In this document: positions 33,042 through 44,774 of the stretch, piece after piece
How positions within the stretch are numbered: position 1 is the stretch's first letter
How the letters are laid out: every line of letters starts with the position of its first letter
Program-made: the position numbers and the translations under genes
The notes under the pieces: generated by a model
What the model saw: the letters and a program-made list of their open reading frames with translations, nothing else
Database searches by the model: none
Told to the model about the DNA's origin: nothing
Assembly (NCBI GenBank): GCA_958298945.1
Contig: OY282605.1
Span: forward strand, 25,088,811 to 25,152,810
Length of the DNA: 64,000 nt
Reading direction: 5' to 3'
From: Atherix ibis
Lineage: Eukaryota > Arthropoda > Insecta > Diptera > Athericidae

Positions 33042-33385
33042 CAGGGTGTTACACAAGAAATGTACATTACTTGAGAGGGTGATACTTTGGTACTTGAAAA
33101 GAAGAAAATTGTTCAATGGTTGTAGAAATATTGATTATGATAACAGTATAAATAAGACTTCCAGTTTAGCTACTAATATTAAATGTTAAATTATTCAGCA
33201 ATAAATAACACTTCAATACCCCTTGGTGTCTGCTGAGACAATTTAAAAAAAAAATTTAAACACCGTATAACTTCGCCATTGCTGAAAATCGACCCAACTT
33301 CTAAAACAATTTTCTTCTTTTCAAGTACTAAGTAATCACCCTCTGAAATCATGGCCATTTCTCTAAAAAAAGATGCAACACCCTG
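33042..33385. mobile_element. MITE with long inverted repeats (CAGGGTG ends)
   Basis: 344 bp. Left end CAGGGTGTTACACAAGAAAT, right end the complement of CAGGGTGTTGCATC; homology between the two ends extends inward to TACTTGAAAAGAAGAAAATT (about 90 bp with gaps). TA stands on both sides (33040-33041, 33386-33387). The ends start like the K-family transposon (CAGGGTGGACC), so K or a relative may mobilise it; this is inference. No coding capacity. Confidence 0.85.
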
Positions 33386-33387
33386 TA

Positions 33388-34485
33388 CATGCGTATATTT
33401 AGTCTGTTATAAAACAAAGCAGAATAGTTACTCTATTTTCGATCATAATGACATCTTTGTAATTATTTGCCTTTTCTTAATTCATTTTATATATTTTATC
33501 TATCGTTAAGCTTTTAGAAAAAATATTACATAAAACGAATTTATCTATTTACCAACAGTATTAATCACATTAAATTGGTGGTCATCATAAGCTAAATGGA
33601 TTCCAATTGGGAAACATTTTTTTTTTCATTATTAATGTTTTCATAAAGTTGATGTTTTGGTATAAAATATTCAAAGTTATAAAATATCCAAAAAATGACA
33701 TTTCGGGCTAATCGGTATTTTTGTCTTCACAAAAATTCAACTTAACAATAGTATTTTGCTTCAGTTACTATAATCATGATGCAGTTGTTAAGCATCAAAC
33801 AGACAAGTAGCTATCCTTCGAATACTTTAAATTATAAAAGTATAGTTATACTCGTATCAGTAATTATTATTCTCGCAAAGTCCATTACCCACTTAATAAC
33901 AATATTATTACGATAGCCTTGGCCTTAAGCTTAGATTACACCGTATGTGTCCTGCTAATGGTTCGCTGTCAAATCGTTTAACTCTACGAACAGTTCGCTG
34001 ATATATTACACATACACTAATCGTGTGAGTGCACGAGGTTTGTACGTAGACGCGCAAATTTTCCTTTCGGCAAGAATGAAGAAGGGGATATTTGGTAAAT
34101 CTGTAAATGATTTGATTGTGCTTGCCCGTAGACATATTACATATGACGTCATCAATGTTGCTCGTTGCGAACTCTTATCATTTGCGCATCATTTATTTTG
34201 ACATTTGACAGTTCCAATATTTATTGGGCGCCTGCATTTTTATTCATTTGTATTTACTTTATTTTTTATAAATTTAATTTAATTTATTACTTTAATATTT
34301 ATTATTTAAAATATAAAGTTATTTAAGCGTATTAAAATTTAAAAAAAAAATTACCAAAAACTAGTGTATTATAGTTTCATATATTGTTCGGGTATAAATT
34401 TATTAATAAAAAGTTAATAATGTAGATTTTTATACCACATGTTCCAATTATTATTGAATTAAATGTTAAAAAAATATGAAATATA
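33388..34485. other. AT-rich DNA; a more GC-balanced patch
   Basis: A minus-strand frame at 33908-34135 is open for about 75 codons with mixed composition, but has no ATG or splice context I trust. A palindromic TGACGTCA lies at 34143-34150, which could occur by chance. Nothing else recognised before Mar-F. Confidence 0.4.
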
Positions 34486-35709
34486 CCAGGTGTATAAGCT
34501 TAAATCCACTGTTTATTCATAGATGGTGTTAGTGAGCGTATAAAGTTACCATGGACACACCATACTTTTTTTTATGAGTTTGACAACATTAATCAGTGCA
34601 CATTGTCAGCAATTTCGTACAACCGCATACATTTTTCCTTTGGTAATCATATCTAGTTTGGTGCCAGAAAAAGAGCATATGCGGGAAGCTCTGCTTTACT
34701 GCTTCAATTTAAAGAAATCGGCTGCCGAATCGCATCGAATGCTTATGGAGCCTATGGTGATAGTACTTCATCGGAAACAATATGCCGAGATTGGTTTCGT
34801 CGGTTCAAAGACGGAAATTTTGACTTGTGGGACAATCGGCCTCGGGAGGTTGAGGACAATCAATTGCAGTCTCTTTGGGAAGAAGATGATACCCCATCGC
34901 AAAAAATGCTCCCGGAGAAATTGGGTTATACTCAACCAGCCATTTCCATGCGTCTGCGTGCCATGGGGAAGATTGAAAAGATCGAAAAATGGGTACCGCA
35001 TGAATTGAACGATAGGCAGATGAAGCGACGCCAAAACACATGCGAAATCTTGCTCGCCAGACAAAAAAGAAAGTCGTTCCTGCATCGGATTGTGACAGTC
35101 GATGAAAAGTGGATATGTTTCAAGAATCCTAACCGCAAGAAATCGTGGGTTGATCTCGGCCAACCATCAACATCTTCCCCAAGACCAAATCGCTTCGGAC
35201 GGACGACAATGTTGTGTGTTTGGTGGGATCAGCAGGGTATCGTCTACTATGAGATATTGAAACCTGGTGAAACTGTCAATGCCCATCGCTACCATTAACA
35301 ACTGATCAAATTGAATCGTGCTCTGGGTGAAAAAAGGACAAGTTGATTCTCCTCCACGAGAACGCACCATCGCACACGTAAAAATGTTTCGAAACTACTT
35401 GGAGACACTCAACTGGGAGGTTTCTACCCCACCCCGCTTATTTACCAGATCTGGCCCCTTCCGACTACCACCTGCTTTTGCTCTGAGCAGCACTTCGATT
35501 CTTACGAATACGTTCGAAAATGGCTTGATGAGTGGTTTACCTCGTAAGAGAAGGAATTTTTTTGGCGTGGTATCCATAAATTGCCCGATAGATGGAAAAA
35601 ATTTGCAGCTAGAGAGGGCAAGTACTTTGAATCAATTTGTTTTTCCTTTTTTTTTAAAAAAGACGTGTTTTTTGACTAAAAAACAGCGGCTTTAAGCTTA
35701 TACACATGG
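34486..35709 (+). mobile_element. Mar-F mariner, mauritiana (Mos1-like) type
   Basis: Starts CCAGGTGTATAAGCTTAAAT and ends in the complement of CCATGTGTATAAGCTTAAAG, with TA at 34484-34485 and 35710-35711. Length 1224 bp, normal for mariner. The protein blocks (AAESHRML; WVPHELNDRQMKRRQNTCEI; RPNRFGRTTMLCVWWDQQG) are those of the mauritiana subfamily that includes Mos1. Confidence 0.93.
34574..35680 (+). pseudogene. Mar-F transposase, frameshifted
   Basis: The usual start Met appears as Ile (ATA) before SSLVPEKEHMREALLY near 34650, so the natural start is lost; an in-frame ATG lies upstream at 34574. A frameshift near 34790 is followed by WFRRFKDGNFDLWDNRP-type sequence, DDTPSQKMLPEKLGYTQPAI, RLRAMGKIEKIEKWVPHELN and FLHRIVTVDEKWICF (first Asp, 35101-35103). 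Then KKSWVDLGQPSTSSPRPNRF, GIVYYEILKPGETVNAHRYH, a TAA (35296-35298), and QLIKLNRALGEKR. The second-Asp block reads LHENAPSHT (Asp changed to Glu), and the third-Asp block PSDYHLF is frameshifted. C-terminus WRGIHKLPDRWKKFAAREGK. Not functional. Confidence 0.88.
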
Positions 35710-35711
35710 TA

Positions 35712-36803
35712 TACTAAAATAAATAAACGAATTGAAATAATCAAAATAAATAAGTGAATGTGAGAACGTTATTCATAATACAAAGTAAGTAAAATAATTA
35801 TAGCAGCGACCAACTAGAGAATCCACCTTTGAAAATGTTGAAATTCATTTATGCGCGTGCATAACAATTAATTATTCTTGCATATGTTTATTCATGCGAT
35901 TATATTAGAATTAGACTGATCGCCGAGTGCTCGATTTTTGTTGGTGGAAAACCTGCATGCACGCGAAAAATACGGTCGGCCGAGCAAAAAAGGGGAAATT
36001 TCACCTTTAGATTGGGTATTACACACGTTGCGTCTTTTCTCCGAACCACACCTTAGCTCAAAATAATTATATTTTCATATTTTATATTTATACATAATAA
36101 GATTTCCAATATTCTTAATAAATATTAATAATTAACAAGAGTTAAGAAAAATTCTTCCTTAACGTGATAAATTATTTTTAAAAAAATTCCGGTATGAAAA
36201 TTTATATTGAAAATTCAACCTGAAAACAAAAAAATTCCATTTTGCCTATCCTCTCATAAAGTAAAATCGACTTTTCTGGAGAATCAAGAGTTGACTTGGA
36301 TAAGACTGATTGCCTACTGACCATTTGCGGCAAGAAAAAAAGAGAGTGCAATTACCATTGCACTTGTGGCAGAACAGACTTAAGTAGAAGAGAGGATTCA
36401 CCAAAGAAAACTTCCCGACTCAAAATCGAATTTAAGAGAAAAAAAATTTACGATAAGTTTTTGGTTAATGTTTGATAATAAAAATGTTAGGAATGATTTT
36501 TTTCTCGTATGACAATGATTGAGGTGGAGTGACAGCGACAAAAGCCATCAACAACAAAAAAGAAAGTCCGTTTCTGTATGGCAACTGGAGTAAACAATGT
36601 AAAGAGAGAAAAGAATCTTTTAAAAGTTGCGATAAAATTTGAAAAATTCTGACTTAAATTTCAGTCTCATTTTCTCTTTGCGATTGAGCTGCTGTCTCTT
36701 CGCTGGCAACGATTGATTGCTGAGATTGTATGCTCGACGGTAGTGCGGCGATAAAGATCATCGGATCAGCCCAATTTTGACAACTTTTTCAAATTTAAAA
36801 ATA
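35712..36803. other. Non-coding DNA, somewhat less AT-rich
   Basis: No protein family recognised. GC-richer patches at about 35920-36060 and 36500-36780 give no long frame. Confidence 0.45.
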
Positions 36804-38075
36804 CAGGGTGGACCATTTAAAAGTTGCATTTTAAAAATAAATAATAAAAAACTAGTGTATATTTTTTTAAATTTCCGGTTAAGAAAGATTGAACCTTGAA
36901 ATTTAAGAATGAAACACAACATCATTTAAATGACTGCCACGGCTGTCCTTACAGTACCCCATTCGCCCGACCCAATTTTTCAGTACATTTTCGATTGTCT
37001 GGGCCTGTATTTCTTCAATGGCAACTTTGATTTCGTGTTTCAAGGCCTCAATTGTCTCTGGATGGCTCGCGTAACATTTATCCTTAACGGCTCTGCACAG
37101 AAATTAATCCATTGGGCTCATATCACAGCTCCGAGGCGGCCTCGGTTGACATCAGAATTTCGGCTGATTATTCGGTTTTCGAAAGCAGGCTGTGTGGCAA
37201 GTGGCCCCGTCCTGTTGAAACCAAATGTCGCCCATGCCATTCTCTTCAACTTTTGGAAACAAAAATTCGTTGAGCATGCCACGATAGCGCTCACCATTGA
37301 CCGTAACAGCGGCTCCTTCATCGTTTTCGAAGAAAAACGGGCCAATGATGCCTCCACTCCAAAATCCTCACCAAACCGTGACTCGTTGTGGATGCATCAG
37401 CTTTTCCATGGTAACGTATGGATTTTCTGAGCTCCAGATGCGACAATTTTGTTTGTTGACATACCCACCGAGGTGGAAATGGGCCTAATCCGAAAAAATG
37501 ATTTTTCGGTAAAAATGCTCATCTTCGGCCAATTGATCTTGAGCCCATTGGGCAAACCGAAAACGCATCCGATGGCCATGCGGCTTTAGTTGTTGGACTA
37601 ATTGAACTTTGTAAGCTTTCATACCGAGGTCTTTGTGCAAAATTCTCAACAGAGAAGTGCGAGAAAAGTTCAATTCCTGAGAACGGTGACGAGTTGATGC
37701 TGATGGATGATCACGGACATTTTCAGCAACGGCGGCAATATTTTCGGTCGTACGCACTGTGTTAGAGCGGGGACGAGTTGCTTTGGCAACCAACAAACCA
37801 GTTTCGCGAACTTGCTTCACGAATTTGTCCTTAAGTTGACGTGATGGCATTCGATCTTTGCTCATTTTTTTTTAAATTTCGCACAGTTTGGGTTGAAGAC
37901 CCACCACTTTGGAAGTAAGTTCTCAATATTTCCCAGTTTTCTTCAAGCGTATGGATTACCATTTCGTAAAATTCAGACTTTCGACTAACAATCTGTCAAT
38001 TCGTGATGACATTTAACGCTCAAGTACTTCAAATAAATTATGGTTCAAAATGCAACCGCTAGATGGACCACCCTA
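36804..38075 (-). mobile_element. K-family Tc1/mariner-like element, nearly full length
   Basis: Left end CAGGGTGGACCATTT, right end the complement (AGATGGACCACCCTA, last base substituted), with TA at 36802-36803 and 38076-38077. 1272 bp, one minus-strand gene. The transposase carries PPRSCD before the third acidic site, which separates it from classical DD34D mariners; clade (DD37D/DD41D or similar) not determined. Confidence 0.88.
36903..37865 (-). pseudogene. K-family transposase, stops in the catalytic region
   Basis: ATG at 37865 (MSKDRMPSRQLKDKFVKQVR). Open for 127 codons through the DNA-binding region (SNTVRTTENIAAVAENVRDH; ELNFSRTSLLRILHKDLGMK) to FYRKIIFSD, the first catalytic Asp, where the next codon, normally Glu of SDEAHF, is TAG (about 37482-37484). 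The frame continues AHFHLGGYVNKQNCRIWSSE, TMEKLMHPQRVTVWCGFWSG, GIIGPFFFENDEGAAVTVNG, DIWFQQDGATCHTA (second Asp), then about 15-20 residues appear deleted, PPRSCDMSPMD (third Asp) followed by another stop, and KDKCYASHPETIEALKHEIK to the C-terminus at 36903. Two nonsense changes and a small deletion disable it. Confidence 0.88.
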
Positions 38076-38077
38076 TA

Positions 38078-39615
38078 TTTCAATTTAATCTTAAAAATTA
38101 ATGCCAATAGGGCAATTATTAATTATTAATTTGATAAGAAAATAACTTCAAAAGAAATTTGTCTTGTCATATATCGAAAAAGAATATCAATTTTTGAGAG
38201 AAAGTATCTTGAACAGTTCTTTTTTGTAAGATATTTAACAATTGTAGCTTTATATAAATAAAAGCAAATAACCAGTAGAATTAACAATGAATATTCATTT
38301 ATCATTTATATTGTAGATACTTGAATTTCATAATTGTAGCAACGACTTAAGTACTTTTAAAGAAAAAAATTAAGAACTAACAAAAAAACTTTTCTCTTTA
38401 AGAAAAATGAAGTTTATTTAATACTTGAAATTCAAGTCTTGCATAACAATCTACATGCAAATAAACATATTTCGAATTTGTCACCTATATACGAATAGAG
38501 AAAATGTTTGGATATAAATATACATAACTCTAAGAACATATTTCGAATCTAGGAGTATTTATGGAGCATTTTGAAAGAAGCAAGTTCATCTTGTCATGTT
38601 TATTCGCATACAAAACAATAGAAAAGGTTATGATGTTAGCTGAATATTTTCTTCTCCTTCAATTTTTTTACTATAAAGATATGAAAAAAGAAAATGACTC
38701 AAGGAAGAAAAAATATATATGTAGGATAAAATTATTGCTGTGCCAACGAGATAGTGTTGCTATTGTATTGCATTATATGGCTGTATTTGCTATTATCATT
38801 TTTGAAAAGTTCACACCATATGACTATGGAGGACGAGATGGTAGCTTACTTGTATATTCGACAAAGAATATAAACGTGTTTTGATTTTTGAAAGCTTTCA
38901 AAAATATGTTGACAAGGCCAGGGATAAAAAGTTGCCAGTATTAGGCGAAGATCCTTTTCAACAATGCAAACTCAATTGGATGGATAAAAGGAAAAATGAC
39001 GCATCATTGCGACGCTTCATTAATCTTCTTTTGAGGGAAAACTTTATTCTTTGGATATTCTTTTGTATAAAATGCCCACTTTAAAAGTATTCTGTTCATA
39101 CTATAAACCAGCCAATAATACCTGTTGTTTATTGAGCGTTTTTATTCACCCAATCCCTCTTAAACATTACCACCTATTTTATCCTTCTAACATATCATTG
39201 ACAGTATACCGTTTATTGCATTACAAGTATTTTTTTAGTGTTGTTTATCTTCAGTATTTTTCTCTATAGCTTATCATTTTTGTTGTTGTTGTTGTTTTTT
39301 TTTACCTTTAGTCTCTATTGTCCTCTACTATTATACTAATACCACAAACATTTAAAATACTTAAGGATTTTAAAATTGATTACAATTGAAAGAAGAGAGT
39401 TTTTTAACAGTTCTTAATAAGTATTAGATATAGAAAAAAAGAGAAAATACCCTCTATTTTGTTGATTTATATATTTTTTTATTCTTCTAAAATACACTGC
39501 ATCAAATATATTTATGGTATTATGTTCACTTATCTTCCATTATTAATATTATATTTATTAAAAGATATTTTCTCAATGGTAAAATATTTTTATATTGAGT
39601 GGTTATTTAATATTT
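38078..39615. other. AT-rich DNA; one coding-like short frame
   Basis: Mostly AT-rich. A plus-strand frame at about 38854-39082 reads FESFQKYVDKARDKKLPVLG then EDPFQQCKLNWMDKRKNDAS, with protein-like codon variety but no ATG and no clear splice sites. I do not recognise it; it could be a fragment of a gene or chance. A (GTT)n tract lies near 39281-39295. Confidence 0.3.
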
Positions 39616-40641
39616 TTTTTTATTTTTTATTTGACAGGTTTTCATTTCTACGTTACACATAGACATGAGAACACAGCCGCTCCTATGGAGCATATAGCGG
39701 CACTAGAGACTCTGTGAATTCTCTCCATCTGCTTCTGTCTTGAGCTAGCCTTTTTATTTCCGACCATGATTTGCCAGTTTGTTGGTGTTTGCGCTCGACT
39801 GATCTTCTTTAAGTGGTCCTTGGACGTCCTCTGCTGCGATTGCCCAGTGGGTTCCAATCTAGTGCCATCCTTGCTATGTCCGTAGGTGGTTTTCGCAAGG
39901 TGTGGTCAATCCAACTCCATTTCCTGCGTTTGATGTTATCTAGCAGGGGTATTTGCTTCGTGAGAAGAAGCAGCTCATCGTTCGTTATCCAGTTCGGCCA
40001 GAAGAGCTTGCTTATACGCTTCAAGCATCTGTTCACAAATGTTTGAGGCTTACGAGTCGTGCTGTCGGTTACTTTCCATGTTTCGCAGCCGTACAGCAGG
40101 ACTGGCTTGACGTTTGAGATGAATATTCGAAGTTTGAGTGCTATGGAGAGGTGATTAGAACGCCACACGTTCCCAAGTGAGGTGTACGCTTGTCGCGCCT
40201 TCTTGATGCGCGTTTGGATGTCTATTTCAGTTCCACCATCCTTGCTGAGCATGCTGCCAAGGTAACAGAACTTTTCGACATCTTCAACTTGGGTACCGTG
40301 GAGCATCAAGGGTCTCTCGCAGGTGGCGCCGATACGCATCAATTTGGTCTTCTTGATGTTGATTCTCATCCCCACTTCTTCGGCGTTGGAGGCCAGAGCA
40401 TTCAGTTTCTCCTGAATGCCGTTAAAGGTATGGGACATGAGGCATATGTCGTCGGCGTAGTCCAGGTCGTGGAGCTTCTCACGCAGTGTCCACTGGATAC
40501 AGTTGCTGGCTGTGTTGTTGGTGCGTTGAAGGTCTAGGTCTAGGGCGATTATGAAGAGGATGGGCGAGATTACGCAACCCTGCCTGACTCCTCTCGAGAT
40601 GTTGAATGGATCACTGTTTCGTCCTTTGAAGCGCATTAAAA
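39616..40641 (-). mobile_element. 5'-truncated non-LTR retrotransposon (LINE)
   Basis: GC-richer than the surroundings. The reverse transcriptase begins abruptly at 40636, as in typical 5' truncation. After the stop near 39704 the minus strand runs into an A-rich tail. ATTTAATATTT occurs on both sides (39605-39615 and 40642-40652) and may be the target duplication, though such a match is not rare in AT-rich DNA. Clade not certain; the RT and C-terminal wording resembles RTE-like elements. Confidence 0.8.
39704..40636 (-). pseudogene. LINE reverse transcriptase fragment
   Basis: Minus-strand frame from 40636: SRGVRQGCVISPILFIIALD (RT motif B region), LHDLDYADDICLMSH (catalytic YADD, near 40465), VGMRINIKKTKLMRIG, FCYLGSMLSKDGGTEIDIQT, then VKPVLLYGCETW and LNDELLLLTKQIP-like thumb and C-terminal sequence, RRWSWIDHTLRKP and NRSRGRPRTT. 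A frameshift near 39830 moves to SWSEIKRLAQDRSRWREFTE and YAP then stop near 39704. Upstream RT motifs and the endonuclease domain are absent. RT copies element RNA into DNA; this fragment cannot. Confidence 0.85.
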
Positions 40642-40652
40642 ATTTAATATTT

Positions 40653-41929
40653 ACTTATTTTTATAATTATCGTTTTGAATTATTGGACATTTAATAAATA
40701 TTATTAAAAAAAATACATTCTTGTATTAATATTATTATACGAAAATATTAAAAAAATTATGAAAATTTTAATTTCATCAAAATTATTTCTTTTTATCATT
40801 TTTTATACCCTGGATAAACACCATTCAATGATCAACATTTTCGCTTAGTTCTCACCGATAAGTGTTATAATTTAAAGAACATTGCACTAAACGGTTGTTG
40901 CCTAAAATAATTTGGGATGGTTTTCTTGACTATTCGTAAAGTTAACAGTTTAGATTAAATTAACAATCGTGCAATATTATTTTATGTATAATTTTTCTAA
41001 ATTTAGTTACATTTTTATGCAGATTAAAATATTTTTAATAATTTTTTTTTTCATTTTCAATTTTATAAAATTTTCTATCAAAATTTATACCACATTCTTT
41101 TATATTTTTATATTCAAATTTATTTAATATCTTTACAAAACTATGAGTTAAGAACATTATATATAATTAATAGTAACAAAAAAAAAGATTCTTCGCTACA
41201 CTCATATCGGAATATATTTTCAATTAATAAAAATATATTTTAGAATTGAGGGTAAACAAATAAAATCATTGAAGAAATATCAAAAAGTACAGTAAACACA
41301 ACTTTGTTTAAAAATATAAGAAAAAAACTGAAAAGAAATAGATTTCATGAAAATATTCTGAATATAGTTGCAAAAGCAATGCCTTTAGCAAATATCATTT
41401 TGAAGAAAAATTACTATTTTATGTTCTTGACAATTCATATTCTGTGCAAATGCATTTTTGGCACAACATCAGTCCTAATATATTGCTTAAAGGCTTGTAA
41501 ACTTTTCAAGAGAAACTTGTAAAATATATGGGAAAAAATTTCAAATTGCAATATTACAAATGTACTTTTATATTCATTGCTTCAGAATGATATATAAACA
41601 AATATTTCGTCTTCTTTACTGGGTTTATTTGCTTACATAAAATGGATCTATTGTACATATTACAGAAAAATATTGAATGAATTTTATGGACTTTTTATAA
41701 GGACACAATAAAAAATTAAAAAAAATTTATTATTTTGAAAACCTAAATGGGAAAAATGTAATGAAACTTCATTTATCTGTGAAACTTTATAAAAAAAAGC
41801 GATAACAATAAATAACAAAAAAAAATTTAAGCTTGTAATTTTCATTAAAATATTGTTATAATAAAAATAATAACATTTTGCCCAATAGCAGGACAAAGTA
41901 AAGTCAAAGCAAGTGGTAAAATCGTTGAG
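40653..41929. other. AT-rich DNA, no recognised gene
   Basis: Very AT-rich. Frames such as 41304-41522 are Lys/Ile/Asn-rich and not convincing. Confidence 0.5.
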
Positions 41930-42117
41930 CATACAGGACTTCCCCGGTGGACTCTATCCTTATTGAAACTGGTCTAAAATATATCATCCTCTCTCTTAAC
42001 CCTAATCTATAGAAACCTTTGCTTCCCAAATTATCCTCTTCATTCTTACAATTAATCTACAAATCTCCCTGCCACATTCGTATTGAAAACCGTGGTTAGG
42101 AGTAGAGTTGAGAGTAT

Positions 42118-42905
42118 CTAAGATACTAGGTAGAAAGAAAAAAAGCACACACCAATCCATCCACATATAGGAAACTTTTCCTTGAATTGTTGGATGAATT
42201 GGATGATTGCTTTTTCAACATCCGTTGATGTAACCCAGCTTGATGGCGGTGAACAATGCGTTTTAAAGTGTGGAATCCTGCGTAATCTTACGATAGCAGT
42301 TGACGCTGCAATTAATCTACCTAAAAATCCCAGTGTAAAATTTTTTATCGATAGTATTGCAGTCTTGGAAGTCATTTTTGGACCATCAAAAAATCCGGTG
42401 CCGAACGAGATTTGTCGTAATCTATAAAACAATAGAAGCGTCCAATTGCGTTGGGTTCTCTGTCACGCTGGTATTGTCAGCAATGACCGGGCAGATTAGC
42501 TAACCGGGGAGGCCCTCAACAGTTCTGTTCCCACTGAAATTTCAAACTTATCACACATACTGACCGAATAATGTCCTCTTCGGTAGTCGGTCCTTCATGT
42601 AATTTCTGTGATGTTTAACTACCCATTCGTCATTTTTTAAATTAACCCAAAATTTCATTGTGGAGCCTAGATCCAACAACTCCTCTGCCAAGTATTTTTT
42701 TTTTAATTTTCTAATAAAAACTTATATGCTCTACAAAATTTAACTACTTCTGATTGCTCTCTCTAACTAACTATTGACCAGTTTCATTAGGGAAGCTGAC
42801 AAGGTGAATATATGTGTACGAGTACACACATTATGTGAAGTCACCCGCCCAATGGCCTCATAGTCGTGACACTATAGAATGGCCCATGTCTCTTGTCTCA
42901 AAGAC
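42118..42905 (+). pseudogene. LINE RNase H-domain remnant
   Basis: Plus-strand reading: ECVLKCGILRNLTIAVDAAI-like sequence (normally ..VFQAEVLAI..A), FFIDSIAVLE (RNase H SDSQAALK site), then a stop, and LRWVLCHAGIVSNDRAD (normally WVPGHCGI.GNE.AD, near 42450-42500). This order is that of the C-terminal RNase H domain of jockey/I-type retrotransposons. Downstream, CCTCATAGTCGTGACACTATA (42860) and a tail of AATAAACAAACAACAATG (about 42889-42910) may be the 3' region. No RT domain recognised. The lead-in from about 41930 is less AT-rich and may belong to it. Confidence 0.6.
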
Positions 42906-42910
42906 TATAC

Positions 42911-44774
42911 AATAAACAAACAACAATGACATTATACTCTTAGATAGCTCAGAAAGTTCCACAAAGTTTAACAAAATATTGCAAATAAAAAGCAAATACT
43001 CAACGTTTTTATTTTGTTAGCTAATGACTATTTTCTTATTTGCGTTTGAAAATCGTATTTAATGAAATATTTTTTGTGCACTTATGTATTAAAAACTTCC
43101 CCAAAAATAGTTTTTAAGTGCTGTTGAACTTTTTGAATTGGTGTCATTATATTTTTTGAATGGAAACTCGGAAAAGTTCAAAGGAAAATTTCAAAATGCA
43201 ACAACAAATAAATTTTCGGAATGAAAGCATAAAAAATTAGATACTCTTTTATATATTAAAAAGTATATTGTAAATAAAATTATTTTATGTTGAAAAGAAA
43301 GCAAAATGGAAAATGGTAAAAAGTAGTCTGAATCGTGATGGTCACAAACATTATCCGCTCATTCAAAAGTCATTTTCACACATTGTCGATAGATGGAGAT
43401 AAGGCACAAGATTTTTAGAAAATCACAATTTCTAAAAGCTTAGAATCTCATCCTTTTCAATTCAGAATAAACCATAAGATACAAAATGCCTTAACAAATA
43501 CGAAATAAACAACGATCGTCCTTAAGAGTATATAATGTATTATGAAATGGAAATGATATAGAATGAGTAGAGCTCTACGATGATGGACAGAAATATTTTT
43601 TCTTTCCTTTTTAATTTGGTTTTTTTCCCCTTTCGTATGGGTTTTTCTGAACCTTTATTTTTGTGTTGCCACGGATATGTATGCGGTGACATTGTTCACC
43701 GATGGTGTAATATTATCCAACCAGAAAGCTCTTCTGTATGCACCGTATGTCGTCCTTAAAGCCATATATATGGAAAATCCGATAAGTTTTTTCGTTGTTG
43801 TTTTTATTTTTTTTATTTTTTTTGTTGTGCCCACTCTATCAATGTCTTACCCACTTCTATCCCTTATATCATTATTTATCTATTTACATTTCGTTTATTT
43901 TTCTCTTCCCCTCTTTGATTTTTGTCGTCGTATTTCTGGTCTCCCATCCCATGGATTTTTATAATATTTCTGTTGTTTATATCTTTTCAATTCTGTCTTC
44001 TTTGACAAAGTTTGTCCTACACCATTCCGCTTAAAAAACAACTCGAAATGCTTTCTTTCTCCATCCTTTCGAGAGAAAAATGTCTCCACAAATGCCATAC
44101 AGTGGATGTGACCAAAGTAGGTGCAGCGCATACGTTCTTCTATGACTTGCGATCTAAAATACTAAGCAGACTCCTCAACTACCCTGCTTCATCTTTTTTT
44201 CACAACTACGTCGAATGGAGTACACGTGCATGAGCTCACCCTCTCACAACGACATTGATATGTTATTCATGTGAAAACAACCTGATCAGAATACGAAATC
44301 AGAAAGAAGGGGAATTTCCCTGTGACTGTTGCTATTCGTCTACTATTGCCAGAGTGCATTCAATTCTTATTAAACTAAGCCAAGCCAAACATTTTTGGGA
44401 TAAAAATCATTATTTTTTTGAACAATAAAAAAAAGAATTGCTTCTGAATTTTATAAATGCATTGCTTTTACTATGTTAACATATATAAACAAAATGGTAT
44501 TATCTACATTCGAAGTTACGTCAAATGTGGAATAAATTTAGATATTAAGCCGTTATGCATCAGGATTTTCATTTCTATAATTCTGCATGCAAACTATTTT
44601 AATTGCTGCCAAAAACTATTCGTTGAAACTTTAATTTCGGATAATTTAATTTAAAGTTTCTTCTTAATACGAGTGCAACAAAATTTCTTTGAATTGTATT
44701 ACAAATTTGAAGATTTAAATTTATGTAACAGATATAATGTAAGGAGTATTTAAATTTAAGAAAGTTTAGAATAG
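42911..44774. other. AT-rich DNA with hydrophobic low-complexity frames
   Basis: The plus frame 43677-44034 begins with a mixed-composition stretch (MYAVTLFTDGVILSNQKALL) and then turns into Phe/Val/Leu low complexity; no splice sites were convincing. A GC-balanced patch at 44040-44260 gives no clear frame. Nothing named. Confidence 0.4.

Noticed and set aside
34143..34150. Palindromic TGACGTCA as a CRE-type regulatory site
   Set aside because: A single 8-bp match with no promoter or gene nearby; expected by chance.
38561..39084. Two consecutive plus-strand frames as a gene
   Set aside because: No family, no start or splice support. Only the second part looks coding-like, and it is noted under its region.
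40190..40537. 115-codon plus-strand frame
   Set aside because: Antisense shadow of the LINE reverse transcriptase.
43677..44034. Possible membrane protein
   Set aside because: Hydrophobic segments come from T-rich low complexity; no splice or start context.
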